Shown one piece after another: positions 1-7,929 of a stretch of 64,000 nucleotides of DNA. The stretch spans positions 1 through 64,000 of the forward strand of contig NZ_LGCN01000210.1 of the NCBI RefSeq assembly GCF_001279005.1. The letters are read 5' to 3'. Every line of letters begins with the position of its first letter. Positions within the stretch are counted from its first letter, which is position 1. Under the pieces are notes generated by a model that was not told the origin of the DNA, made no database searches, and saw nothing but the letters and a program-made list of their open reading frames with translations. The stretch is from Streptomyces caelestis (GTDB taxonomy: Bacteria > Actinomycetota > Actinomycetes > Streptomycetales > Streptomycetaceae). The translations under genes and the position numbers were made by a program.

Positions 1-1428
1 GCCGGGCAGCGGGGCCGGGGCGGGCGCGGCGGGGGGGGGGATCGCGTCGGGCCGGGGGGCCGTCTCGTGCGGGGCCAGGTCGCGCTGCTGGGCGAGCAGG
101 TCCAGGGGCAGCAGGACGACGACGCCGGTGCCGCCGCGGGAGGAGGGGCGGTAGTTGACGCTGATGCCGTACTTCGCGGCGAGCCGTCCCACCACGGCCA
201 GGCCGAGCCGGGTGCCCTGCAGCGAGGCGAGGTCGGTGACGCGGCCGGTCACGGCCTCCTCGGCGCGGCGCATCGCCGCGTCGGCCATCTTCAGGCCGCT
301 GTCCTCGATGGTGACGACGATGCCGGCGCTGCGGTCCTCGACGTAGACGTGCACCTCGTCGATGGGCGGGGAGAAGTTCGCGGCGTTGTCCATCAGCTCG
401 GCGAGCAGGTGCATCACGCCCTCGGCGGCGAAGCCGGAGACCGCGGCGCGGGTGGAGCAGTGCAGGCGCACCCGCTGGTAGGCGGCGATGCGGCCGACGG
501 CGCCGCGCAGGATGCTCTCCATCACGATCGGCTTGTTCCAGGCGCGGCTGGACCTGCCGCCCATGAGCAGCGCCAGCCGGTCGGTCATCAGGCCGAGCTG
601 GGAGGTGCTGTGGTCCAGCCTCAGCAGGTCGCCGAAGACCTCCTCGCCGTGCCGCTCCTGCATCTCCCGCAGGTCGGCGAGCATCCGCACGGCCTTGGCC
701 TGGACGCGGCTGAGCGCCTTGGCGGAGGCGGCCTGTGCCGCGGCGGCGCGCCGCTCGCTGTGGGCGAGCTCGCGGATGAACGACTCGGCCGGGGCGCGCA
801 GTGCCGGCAGCCGGGGCAGGTCGACCTCGGCGAGCACGGTGTCGGCGGAGCGGCCGTCGCGCAGCCGGGCGACCGCGGCGGGCAGCGTCTCCGTCGCGAA
901 GCGCTCGTGCTCGGCCGCCACTTGCTCCAGTTCGGCGCGCATCGCGCGGTGTTCGCCGTCCAGGACGAGCGCCCGCCGCACGTCCTCCTCGACGAGGGTG
1001 GCGACGGTGTGCGCGAGCCGCCGCAGGTGCGGGTCGGACGGCGGCGGCATGCTGCCCAGTACGTCGGCCGCGCTCGCGCCCTCGCGCAGCCGCTGGGTCG
1101 CGGCGGGCAGCGTCACACCGGCCAGGTGCGAGATCTCGGCCGACAGCCGGGCCGCCTCCGCCTTGAGCCGGCTGTTCTCCGACTCCCGTTCGGCGGTCGC
1201 GCGGCGGGCCCGGTGGAGGAGCCGGTGGTCGACGAGGACGGTGACGGCCACGCACACCCAGCCGGCCGCCACCACGGCCAGGGTCCACGGGGAGGCGCCG
1301 GACGGTGCCAGGGCGACTGCCGCGCCGCCGGCGGCGGCGCTCGTCACCAGCACGGCCGCCCGTGCGGCGAGCGAGGTGCGCGGCGCCCCCGCCGAGGGGT
1401 GCTGGCTGGGCGAAGCAGGCACTGGCAT
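1..1428 (-). CDS. Sensor-like histidine kinase / ATP-binding protein (partial)
   Basis: Membrane-bound signalling protein; about 476 residues lie in the window and the C-terminus runs off the left edge. Reading the minus strand from an ATG at 1428 (GAGGGA 8 nt upstream) gives a short N-terminus and two hydrophobic segments (about residues 22-40 and 48-66). A long charged helical region follows, then a histidine-kinase ATPase fold. In the ATPase part I see an N-box ELMDNAANFSPP and a downstream LGLAVVGRLAAKYG segment; the G1 box reads DSGLKM rather than DxGxG, so kinase activity is uncertain. It lacks the large extracellular sensor loop of many CvnA proteins. Such kinases often head conservon operons (roadblock, DUF742, small GTPase), which would lie to the left outside the window; that is inference. 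Confidence 0.85.
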   Translation of the reverse strand, partial: MPVPASPSQHPSAGAPRTSLAARAAVLVTSAAAGGAAVALAPSGASPWTLAVVAAGWVCVAVTVLVDHRLLHRARRATAERESENSRLKAEAARLSAEISHLAGVTLPAATQRLREGASAADVLGSMPPPSDPHLRRLAHTVATLVEEDVRRALVLDGEHRAMRAELEQVAAEHERFATETLPAAVARLRDGRSADTVLAEVDLPRLPALRAPAESFIRELAHSERRAAAAQAASAKALSRVQAKAVRMLADLREMQERHGEEVFGDLLRLDHSTSQLGLMTDRLALLMGGRSSRAWNKPIVMESILRGAVGRIAAYQRVRLHCSTRAAVSGFAAEGVMHLLAELMDNAANFSPPIDEVHVYVEDRSAGIVVTIEDSGLKMADAAMRRAEEAVTGRVTDLASLQGTRLGLAVVGRLAAKYGISVNYRPSSRGGTGVVVLLPLDLLAQQRDLAPHETAPRPDAIPPPAAPAPAPLPG

Positions 1429-2261
1429 GGAGCGGTCCCTCGGTCGGTGAGAGCAGGGGAATCGGGGGCGGCGGCACGACGGCAGCCGCGGGCCGGGAAA
1501 GAGGTCAGCCAACAGGAAGGCGATCTTCCGACCACGTACGGCTCATGCTAATCACCCCGATGGGTGAGAAGGCCGCGCTTGTTGCATAGTCCGTCAGCAA
1601 TTCCAGTTCGTCGTGAACTCGTCGCTCGCACGTTCCGCTGTGGTATTCGAGATGCCGCCGGACGAGTCCGCCCGGAGGGCGGAAATACCTGCGAGAAGCC
1701 TCCTGAGGCGGCGTCACATCGCTTCCTCCGCACGGGTTCACCGGCTCCTCGGCCCGCACGCGGTGACGAATTTCGGCCGACTACGCGTAGGCCGCATCCC
1801 TTGCGCACGCGAGCCGTCGTGACGGCCCGACCGCCGGAGTGTGGGAATTCCGCTGATCGTGAAGGTTCCGTGGCGGCGACCGCGGGAAGCGGGAGAAAAG
1901 CCGAGTCGCACGCCGGGGAAACCGGCACGGCGCCATCATTCACCACCCCATGGGATTCACCCGTCGAGGACGTACCGAACGTGCCCGCAGCCGGAGTGTC
2001 CGCGCGGGGCGTGGGTGCGGCACCGCCGGCGGTGGAGGCGTCTGCGGGTTCCGTCCGGCTCCCCGCCCGGTGGGCGTGGGACACGGCCGCGCACGCCGAT
2101 CGCCGGCGGCGCGTTCAGGGAGACCCGGCCGTCGGGCGGAACGGCCGGAGGGCCGGCCGCCCCTGCCGGGCCAGGCGGTCGGGTCCGTGTACCGGCCGTC
2201 GAGGAGGACCCCGGAGTGAAGGTGCGGGCCGGTGGACGGACCCGTCGAGCCGGACGCGGCC
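1429..2261. other. Gene-poor intergenic region between kinase and rnpB
   Basis: About 830 bases with no open frame that looks like a real protein. Its short frames are Arg/Pro/Gly-rich and match no family I recognise. The part nearest the kinase (about 1480-1640) is less GC-rich and is the likely site of the kinase promoter. A 13-codon minus-strand frame starting near 1544 could be a leader peptide, but nothing supports it beyond its position. The rest, next to the 3' end of rnpB, shows nothing I can name. Confidence 0.5.
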
Positions 2262-2683
2262 GGCAGACGAGTCGGGCTGTACGCCGGGTTCTGTTCCGGC
2301 GGGTCCTCGCGGGCCCGCCGGCGACGGCCATCCATCTAGGGCCGGCGTTGCCGCCGGCCTCGTGCGGTCTACCCGCGGACTCGGGCGGGCAGCCCTCGAA
2401 CGTCCGCGCAAAGACGCCTTCTCTTCCGAGGAGGCGTCTCCTCTTGACCTTGCTCCGGGTGGGGTTTACCTAGCCGCCTGAGTCACCTCAGGCGCTGGTG
2501 GTCTCTTACACCACCGTTTCACCCTTACCGAGGACCGAGGTCCCCGGCGGTCTGTTTTCTGTGGCACTGTCCCGCGGGTCACCCCGGGTGGCCGTTAGCC
2601 ACCACCCTGCCCTGTGGAGCCCGGACGTTCCTCGGGAAGTCCCGTGAGGGACTCCACGCGGCCGCCCGCCCGGCTCGTCTGCC
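2262..2683 (-). ncRNA. rnpB: RNase P RNA, bacterial class A
   Basis: Catalytic RNA subunit of ribonuclease P, which removes the 5' leader from tRNA precursors. Read on the minus strand it carries the hallmark 5' element GAGGAACGUCCGGGCUCC followed by ACAGGGCAGGGUGGUGG. The pseudoknot-forming AGAUGGAUGG and the ACAGAACCCGGCGUACAG-type 3' element are also present. The ends pair as helix P1: GGCAGACGAG at the 5' end (2683-2674) against CUCGUCUGCC at the 3' end (2271-2262). The size of about 420 nt fits high-GC actinobacterial rnpB, whose helices are extended. The 5' 89 nt overlap the 3' end of the EamA gene on the same strand, so the rnpB promoter must lie inside that coding region. Confidence 0.97.
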
Positions 2684-3572
2684 GTGCCGACCATGGTACC
2701 GGGCGGGAGCGGGGCTTCGGTGCGGTGGCCGTCGCCAGGACCGAACCGGTGAGGATCAGGGCGAAGGCGGCGAGGACCCCTCCCGTCAGGGGCTCGTCCA
2801 GGAAGAGGGCGCCGGCGGCCACCGCGACCGCCGGGTTGACGTACGTGATCACCGATGCGCGGATCGGGCCCGCCTCCTTGACCAGCTCCAGGAAGGCCAC
2901 GAAGGCCACCGCCGTGCAGACGACGCCGAGGGCGGCCAGGGCGGTGAGGGCCCCGGCCGAGGGCAGGGCCGCCGGGCGGGTCACGACCGCCGCCGGGAGG
3001 TAGACCAGGGCGGCCAGGGCCAGACAGGGCGTGACGAGGTGCAGCGTCGGGACGTCCCTGAGGTGACGGTCGGCGATCAGCGGGGCCGTGGCGTAGCCGA
3101 CCACCGTCACCAGGACCTCCGCCAGGGACAGGGCGTCGCCGCCGGTCAGGTGGGGGACGGTGAGGACGCCGACGCCGCCGAGACCGACCACGAGCCCCGT
3201 GATCCGACGGGCGCCCAGCGCCTCCGCCGTCCCGAAGGAGCGGGCGAGCAGGACGCCGACGATCGGTACGCCCGCGATCAGCAGGCCCGCCGTGGAGCTG
3301 GACAGGTGGCGTTCGGCGTCGGTCAGGGTGTACCAGGGGCCGACGATCTCGATGACCGCGAACGCCAGCATCGGCTTCCAGCGCGTCCGCAGGTTCCGGA
3401 CCAGACCCGGTTGGCGCACGGCGAAGGGGAGCAGGATCAGGGCGCCCAGGGCGCAGCGCGCGAACACCACGGTCGACGGGGACACCTCGTCCACCGCCAC
3501 TTTGATCATCAGGTAGGGGATGCCCCAGACGGCTCCCATCAGGGAGAACAGGGCCCAGCCGCGTGCAGTCAT
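2595..3572 (-). CDS. EamA/DMT-family membrane exporter
   Basis: Ten-helix drug/metabolite transporter of the EamA (RhaT/YdcZ-like) family, 325 residues, probably exporting a small metabolite. Two EamA repeats are visible: residues about 5-135 (starting WALFSLMGAVWGIPYLMIK) and about 145-275, the second containing the typical VITYVNPAVAV and LFLDEPLTG signatures. After the last membrane segment (about residue 282) comes a polar tail of about 40 residues that overlaps the rnpB 5' end and may be non-essential. It lies 19 bp downstream of the AraC regulator on the same strand, an arrangement common for exporters controlled by an adjacent regulator. Substrate unknown. Confidence 0.9.
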   Translation of the reverse strand: MTARGWALFSLMGAVWGIPYLMIKVAVDEVSPSTVVFARCALGALILLPFAVRQPGLVRNLRTRWKPMLAFAVIEIVGPWYTLTDAERHLSSSTAGLLIAGVPIVGVLLARSFGTAEALGARRITGLVVGLGGVGVLTVPHLTGGDALSLAEVLVTVVGYATAPLIADRHLRDVPTLHLVTPCLALAALVYLPAAVVTRPAALPSAGALTALAALGVVCTAVAFVAFLELVKEAGPIRASVITYVNPAVAVAAGALFLDEPLTGGVLAAFALILTGSVLATATAPKPRSRPVPWSARQTSRAGGRVESLTGLPEERPGSTGQGGG

Positions 3573-3591
3573 GCGGTGAGTGTCGGCCGGG

Positions 3592-4422
3592 TCAGCGGGC
3601 GCCGTCTTGAACGCTGTTGCGGTACGCCGCCGGGGTCACCCCGAGCACGCGGCGGAACCAGCGGGTCAGGTGGGCCTGGTCGGCGAAGCCGACGAGAGCG
3701 GCCACCTCGACGGGGCGCGCTCCGGCGTCCAGGAGGGCGCGGGCCCTGGTCACCCGGTACTGGGCGAGCCAGGCGTACGGGGGCACCCCCATCGTCGTAC
3801 GGAAGGCGCGGAGGAGCTGGTAGCGGGAGAGGCCGAGGTCGGCGGCGAGGTCGGCGAGGGAGGGCGGGGCGAGGAGTTCGTCGGCGAGGCGGTCGCGGAC
3901 GGCGAGGGCGACGGCGCCGGGGACGGCCGTGTCGTCCGCACGGGCCGTGGAGTGGCGGCGGGCGAGGGCGGTGAGCAGCCAGGGGATGCGGGACTCCGCC
4001 TCCAGGGGGTCCGGGCAGGAGCTCACGTCCGTGTGGGCGCGGCGCAGGGCGGCGGCCAGTTCGGGGTCGTCGAGGACGGGGTCGCGGAAGTGCGGGAGGC
4101 CGCCGCTGCCGAGGGTGCCGTCGGCGAGGAGGGCGGGGACGGCGTAGAGGGCGCGGTAGGAGTAGCCGTCGGGGGCGGCGGGGCCGCCGGTGTGCATCTC
4201 GCCGGGTTCGAGGACGACGATCGACCCCGGCCCGGACACGATGCGTCCGCCCCGGTAGGCGATGGCCTCCAAACCGCCGACGGTGACGCCGATCGTGAAC
4301 TCGTCGTGGGCGTGCGGGGCGTACTCGTGCCGGTCGAAGCGGGCGGTGAGCAGATCGAGCGGCGTACCGCACCGCCCGAGCCGCGCCCTGGTCCAGCGCG
4401 CCTGTTCCCGTACGTCCGTCAT
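3592..4422 (-). CDS. AraC-family transcriptional regulator
   Basis: Cytoplasmic activator of 276 residues. The N-terminal cupin-like sensing domain (about 15-170) shows the HxH and PGE features of the AraC ligand-binding fold (YAPHAHDEFTIGV, LEPGEMHTG). The C-terminal part (about 175-270) carries two helix-turn-helix units, LADLAADLGLSRYQLLRAF and VEVAALVGFADQAHLTRWF, followed by GVTPAAYR. The ATG at 4422 was chosen because GGGGGG sits just upstream and the protein aligns from its first residues; a longer frame upstream is open only because of high GC. It is transcribed towards the EamA gene and very likely controls it. Confidence 0.92.
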   Translation of the reverse strand: MTDVREQARWTRARLGRCGTPLDLLTARFDRHEYAPHAHDEFTIGVTVGGLEAIAYRGGRIVSGPGSIVVLEPGEMHTGGPAAPDGYSYRALYAVPALLADGTLGSGGLPHFRDPVLDDPELAAALRRAHTDVSSCPDPLEAESRIPWLLTALARRHSTARADDTAVPGAVALAVRDRLADELLAPPSLADLAADLGLSRYQLLRAFRTTMGVPPYAWLAQYRVTRARALLDAGARPVEVAALVGFADQAHLTRWFRRVLGVTPAAYRNSVQDGAR

Positions 4423-4444
4423 TTCGCCCCCCGCCCGCAGGGGA

Positions 4445-4637
4445 TCAGAGGAAGTCGGCGGTGTCCAGGTCGAAGGCGAAGGGGGCGGGGAGGGTGATCG
4501 GTTTACCGAAGGGGCGGGTGCACCGCTCGCGGTACTCGTCCTTCTCCGGGTCGCTGAACAGCGTGACCGAGGAGGCCTCGCGGTCGACGAGGAGGCAGAG
4601 GGGGATGCCGCCGCCGCGTCCGGCGCGGACCTCGGCG
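4445..4637 (-). pseudogene. Uma2-family endonuclease, C-terminal fragment
   Basis: About 64 codons recognisable as the tail of a Uma2 (DUF820) restriction-endonuclease-like protein: a GGGIPLCLLVDREASSVTLF strand pair followed by FGKPITLPAPFAFDLDTADF. A full Uma2 protein has about 190 residues with the catalytic D and ExK upstream, and these are missing. The homology stops near 4637, where sequence of a different gene on the opposite strand begins. It is a truncated relic, not a functional nuclease. Confidence 0.7.
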
Positions 4638-4639
4638 GA

Positions 4640-5019
4640 CTGGGGCGCGCGCTGCGCGCGTGGGCGCTCGACGATCCGCAGCGCTGCTTCCTCCTCCACG
4701 GCACCCCGTCCCCGGTTACCACGCCCCCGACGACGTCACCGCGATCGCCCGCGAGATCATGGCGGTCCTCCTCGACGCCGCCCGGCCCGTCGAGGGCCCG
4801 GCGGACACCACCGGCCTCGACGACCACCTCGCCGGGCACCGGCAGTGGGCGGGCGACCGTCCCGCGGACCCCGCCGCGCTGCGCCGCGCGCTGTCCTTCC
4901 GGCCCCGGCCGCACGGGGTGCTCTCCCTGGAACCGGCCGGGCACTTCACGGGGACGGGCTTCGGCCCCGCCGTCCTCTACGACGCCGAACCGGACCGGCC
5001 GGCCCACGCCGTACCCTGA
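4640..5019 (+). pseudogene. TetR-family regulator, C-terminal (WHG-type) fragment with frameshift
   Basis: Plus-strand remnant of a TetR/AcrR ligand-binding domain. The first part reads LGRALRAWALDDPQRCFLLH-G-TP in one frame. The continuation, PGYHAPDDVTAIAREIMAVL, is in another frame, so one base has been lost near 4715 in a run of C. The helix-turn-helix half is absent. Downstream, a stretch through SLEPAGHFTGTGFGP to the stop at 5019 looks like a normal C-terminus. Together with the adjoining Uma2 tail it forms a chimera of two broken genes meeting near 4640, consistent with an old deletion or recombination scar. No start or RBS belongs to it. Confidence 0.7.
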
Positions 5020-5045
5020 CGTCGAGCTCGATCGAAGGAGTGCGT

Positions 5046-5828
5046 GTGCTTGTCCTGCTGCCGCCGTCCGAGGGCAAGGCCGCTTCCGGCCGCGGTGCCC
5101 CGCTGAAGCCCGAGTCGCTGTCGCTGCCGGGGCTGGCCGCCGCGCGGGAGGCCGTCCTCGCCGAGCTGGTGGACCTGTGCACCGGCGACGAGGACAAGGC
5201 GCGCGAGGTGCTCGGGCTGAGCGAGGGGCTGCGGGGCGAGGTCGCGAAGAACGCGGAGCTGCGGACCGCCGGGGCGCGGCCCGCCGGGGAGATCTACACC
5301 GGGGTGCTGTACGACGCCCTGGACCTGGCGTCCCTGGAGGCGGCGGCGAAGCGGCGGGCGGCGGCGTCCCTGCTGGTCTTCTCCGGGCTGTGGGGCGCGG
5401 TCCGGGTCACCGACCGGATCCCCTCCTACCGGCTCTCGATGGGCGTGAAGCTGCCCGGCCTCGGCGCGCTGGGCGGGCACTGGCGCGCGCCGATGGCCGA
5501 GGTGCTGCCCGAGGCGGCCGGGGACGGGCCGGTGCTGGACCTGCGGTCGGCGGCGTACGCGGCGGCCTGGAAGCCGAGGGGCGAGGTCGCCGGGCGGACG
5601 GCGACCGTGCGCGTGCTGCACGCGCCGACCCGGAAGGTGGTCAGCCACTTCAACAAGGCGACCAAGGGGCGGATGGTGCGGAGCCTGCTGACGGCCGGGG
5701 CCGCGCCGAAGGATCCCGCCGGTCTGGTGAAGGCGCTGCGGGACCTCGGGTACGAGGTGGAGGCGACGGCGCCGGCCAGGGCGGGGGCGGCCTGGTCGCT
5801 GGACGTCCTGGTGGACGAGGTGCACTGA
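5046..5828 (+). CDS. yaaA: Peroxide stress protein YaaA (UPF0246)
   Basis: 260-residue cytoplasmic protein of the YaaA/UPF0246 family, which in E. coli lowers free iron and protects DNA and proteins during hydrogen peroxide stress. The family signature LLPPSEGK is at the N-terminus. Further conserved segments are YTGVLYDALD, FSGLWGAVR-TDRIPSYRLSMG, and VVSHFNKATKG near the C-terminus. The GTG at 5046 follows GAAGGAG with 5-nt spacing; an in-frame GTG at 5040 would abut the RBS and is less likely. It lies alone between the TetR relic and the aldolase, on the same strand as the latter. Confidence 0.9.
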   Translation: MLVLLPPSEGKAASGRGAPLKPESLSLPGLAAAREAVLAELVDLCTGDEDKAREVLGLSEGLRGEVAKNAELRTAGARPAGEIYTGVLYDALDLASLEAAAKRRAAASLLVFSGLWGAVRVTDRIPSYRLSMGVKLPGLGALGGHWRAPMAEVLPEAAGDGPVLDLRSAAYAAAWKPRGEVAGRTATVRVLHAPTRKVVSHFNKATKGRMVRSLLTAGAAPKDPAGLVKALRDLGYEVEATAPARAGAAWSLDVLVDEVH

Positions 5829-5836
5829 ACCCCCGC

Positions 5837-5853
5837 GTTGCAGCGTATGCAAC
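5837..5853. promoter_or_regulatory. Palindrome GTTGCA-N5-TGCAAC upstream of the aldolase gene
   Basis: Perfect 6-bp arms GTTGCA and TGCAAC separated by 5 bp, 42 bp before the aldolase ATG and just after the yaaA stop. Its size and place suit a dimeric repressor of the LacI/GntR kind, but no regulator is adjacent and no factor can be named. Confidence 0.45.
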
Positions 5854-5894
5854 GACCTTTGCGCGGTGCGCATCGGCGAGGGCAGGATGACGTC

Positions 5895-6554
5895 ATGCGC
5901 TCTCCCCTGCCCTCCCCGGACCCCTCCTCCGTGCTGGACCTCGCCCCCGTCGTGCCCGTCGTCGTCGTCGAGGACGCCGCCGACGCCGTACCGCTGGCGC
6001 GTGCGCTGGCCGGGGGCGGGCTGCCCGCGATCGAGGTGACCCTGCGGACGCCCGCCGCGCTCGACGCGATCCGCGCGATCGCCGCCGAGGTGCCCGAGGC
6101 CGTGGTCGGCGCCGGGACGGTGATCACGCCGGCGCAGGTGGGCGAGGCGGTGGCGGCCGGGGCGCGGTTCCTGGTCAGCCCGGGGTGGACGGACGTCCTG
6201 CTGGAGGCCATGCGGGCGTCCGGGGTGCCGTTCCTGCCGGGGGTGTCCACCGCTTCCGAAGTGGTGGCGCTCCTTGAGCGGGGGGTGCGGGAGATGAAGT
6301 TCTTCCCGGCGCGGGCGGCGGGCGGCACGGCGTATCTGAAGTCGCTCGCCGGGCCGCTTCCGCAGGCCCGCTTCTGCCCGACCGGGGGCATCGGCCCCGA
6401 CTCCGCGCCGGACTACCTCGCGCTGCCCAACGTGGGGTGCGTGGGCGGGAGCTGGATGCTTCCGGCGGACGCGGTGGCCGCCCGGGACTGGGACCGCGTC
6501 GAGGCGCTGGCCCGGGCGGCGGCGGGGCTCAGCGCAGGTGCGAGGTGTCGTTGA
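5895..6554 (+). CDS. eda: KDPG/KHG aldolase (bifunctional 4-hydroxy-2-oxoglutarate / 2-dehydro-3-deoxy-phosphogluconate aldolase)
   Basis: Class I aldolase of 219 residues that cleaves 2-keto-3-deoxy-6-phosphogluconate to pyruvate and glyceraldehyde-3-phosphate, and/or handles 4-hydroxy-2-oxoglutarate. It is a TIM-barrel protein. Visible signatures are PAIEVTLRTP (catalytic Glu region), VGAGTVITP, FLVSPG and MKFFPA, whose Lys forms the Schiff base, then PTGGIG for phosphate binding. The ATG at 5895 follows GGCAGGA and gives the usual length. A palindrome lies upstream. The 3' end overlaps the convergent RNase H/phosphatase gene by 26 bp. No other Entner-Doudoroff gene is in the window, so the physiological substrate is open. 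Confidence 0.92.
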   Translation: MRSPLPSPDPSSVLDLAPVVPVVVVEDAADAVPLARALAGGGLPAIEVTLRTPAALDAIRAIAAEVPEAVVGAGTVITPAQVGEAVAAGARFLVSPGWTDVLLEAMRASGVPFLPGVSTASEVVALLERGVREMKFFPARAAGGTAYLKSLAGPLPQARFCPTGGIGPDSAPDYLALPNVGCVGGSWMLPADAVAARDWDRVEALARAAAGLSAGARCR

Positions 6555-7917
6555 ACAGGCGGACGCTGGCGTTGCCGTCGGCGTAGTACGCCACGGCGGA
6601 GAGGGAGGCCGCCGACAGTTCCATGCGGAACAGGGCCTCGGGCGGGGCGCCCAGCGCGAGGCGTATGAAGGTCTTGATCGGCGTCACGTGGGTGACGAGC
6701 AGGACCGTACGGCCGCGGTACTCGGCGGTCAGCCGGTCGCGGGTGGCGGCGACCCGGGCGGCGGTGGCCGCGAAGCTCTCGCCGCCGCCGGTGGGTTCGG
6801 CGTCCGGGGAGGACAGCCAGGCGTTCAGGTCGTCGGGGTGGCGTTCACGGACCTCGCCGAAGGTGAGGCCCTCCCAGGCGCCGAAGTCCGTCTCGCGCAG
6901 CCCCTCTTCCACGGTCACGTCGAGACCGAGCCGGGCGGCGACGATGCCGGCGGTCTCACGGGTGCGGGCGAGGGGCGAGGCGACGACCGCCTGGACGGTG
7001 CCGCGCCGGGCGAGGAACTCGCCGGCCTTCTCGGCCTGCTCCCGGCCGACGCCGGAGAGGGAGGGGTCGCTGCCGCCGCTGCCCGAGAAACGCTTCTGCG
7101 GGGTCAGTGGGGTCTCACCGTGCCGCAGCAGCACGAAGGTCGCGGGCGGCCCCAGGTCGGCGGGCGCCCACCCGGCGCTGGGCGTGGCGACGGCCCGCGC
7201 GGCCCGGACGTCGGCGTCGGCCTTGGCGCCGGCGGCCTCGGCAGCGCCGGCGCCTTCGGCCGCGGCACCGGTCCCGGCCGCACCGGAGGCGGCACCGGCT
7301 CCGGCCGCCCGCGCATCCGCCTCGGTCCTCACACCGCCGGACCCGGCACCGGCGACCTCGGCAGCGGTGGGACCACCGGACGCCGATGCCAGTGCCGCCC
7401 GGGCGCGGGCCGCGCCCGCCGCCGCGTCGCCGGGCGGGCCCGCGGGCTCGGGACGGGCCGGCGGGGTGTCCAGGGCGGCCCGGGAGGTCGCCGCCGACCA
7501 GGCCTCGCCCCGTTTGCCCGCGTCCATCGCCTCGTTGGCCAGACGGTCGGCGTGCTTGTTCTGCGCGCGCGGGATCCACTCGTACGTCACCCGCTCCGGC
7601 GGGAAGACCCGCGCCGCCTGAGCCGCGAGCGGCTTCATCGCCGGGTGCTTGATCTTCCAGCGGCCCGTCATCTGCTCGACGACGAGCTTGGAGTCCATCC
7701 GGACGTGGACCCGCGCCTCCGGGTCCAGCTCGTGGGCGGCGCGCAGGCCGGCCAGCAGGCCCCGGTACTCGGCGACGTTGTTCGTGGCGACCCCGATGTA
7801 CTCGGCCGCCTCCACCAGGGTCTCCCCCGTCGCCGCGTCACCCACCACGGCCCCGTAGCCCGCGGGCCCCGGGTTGCCCCGCGACCCGCCGTCCGCCTCG
7901 ACGATGAACTCCCGCAC
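6529..7917 (-). CDS. Bifunctional RNase H / acid (histidine) phosphatase
   Basis: 462-residue fusion seen across actinobacteria (Rv2228c type). Residues about 1-140 are an RNase HI domain that degrades RNA in RNA-DNA hybrids: EADGGSRGNPGPAG holds the first catalytic Asp, NVAEYRGLLAG the Glu and MDSKLVVEQM the second Asp. Residues about 140-255 are an Ala/Gly-rich low-complexity linker. From about 258 a histidine phosphatase domain follows, with LLRHGE (nucleophilic His near 263), SPLARTRETA and VTHVTPI. In mycobacteria the second domain acts as an alpha-ribazole phosphatase of cobalamin synthesis. The GTG at 7917 follows AGGGG. It sits 12 bp behind the zinc-ribbon gene and is probably cotranscribed with it. 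Confidence 0.93.
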   Translation of the reverse strand: MREFIVEADGGSRGNPGPAGYGAVVGDAATGETLVEAAEYIGVATNNVAEYRGLLAGLRAAHELDPEARVHVRMDSKLVVEQMTGRWKIKHPAMKPLAAQAARVFPPERVTYEWIPRAQNKHADRLANEAMDAGKRGEAWSAATSRAALDTPPARPEPAGPPGDAAAGAARARAALASASGGPTAAEVAGAGSGGVRTEADARAAGAGAASGAAGTGAAAEGAGAAEAAGAKADADVRAARAVATPSAGWAPADLGPPATFVLLRHGETPLTPQKRFSGSGGSDPSLSGVGREQAEKAGEFLARRGTVQAVVASPLARTRETAGIVAARLGLDVTVEEGLRETDFGAWEGLTFGEVRERHPDDLNAWLSSPDAEPTGGGESFAATAARVAATRDRLTAEYRGRTVLLVTHVTPIKTFIRLALGAPPEALFRMELSAASLSAVAYYADGNASVRLFNDTSHLR

Positions 7918-7929
7918 CGCCGGTGACCC

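Noticed and set aside
67..1551. Long plus-strand open frame opposite the sensor kinase
   Set aside because: Gly/Ala/Arg-rich product without any family; it is the high-GC shadow of the kinase gene on the minus strand, whose motifs are clear.
1505..2084. Small minus-strand frames between kinase and rnpB
   Set aside because: No RBS, no family, Arg/Pro-rich composition and overlap with one another; not supported as genes.
3592..5007. AraC frame extended to a 471-codon protein
   Set aside because: The extra N-terminus lies across the Uma2/TetR relics and has no homology; an RBS and the family start fit ATG 4422.
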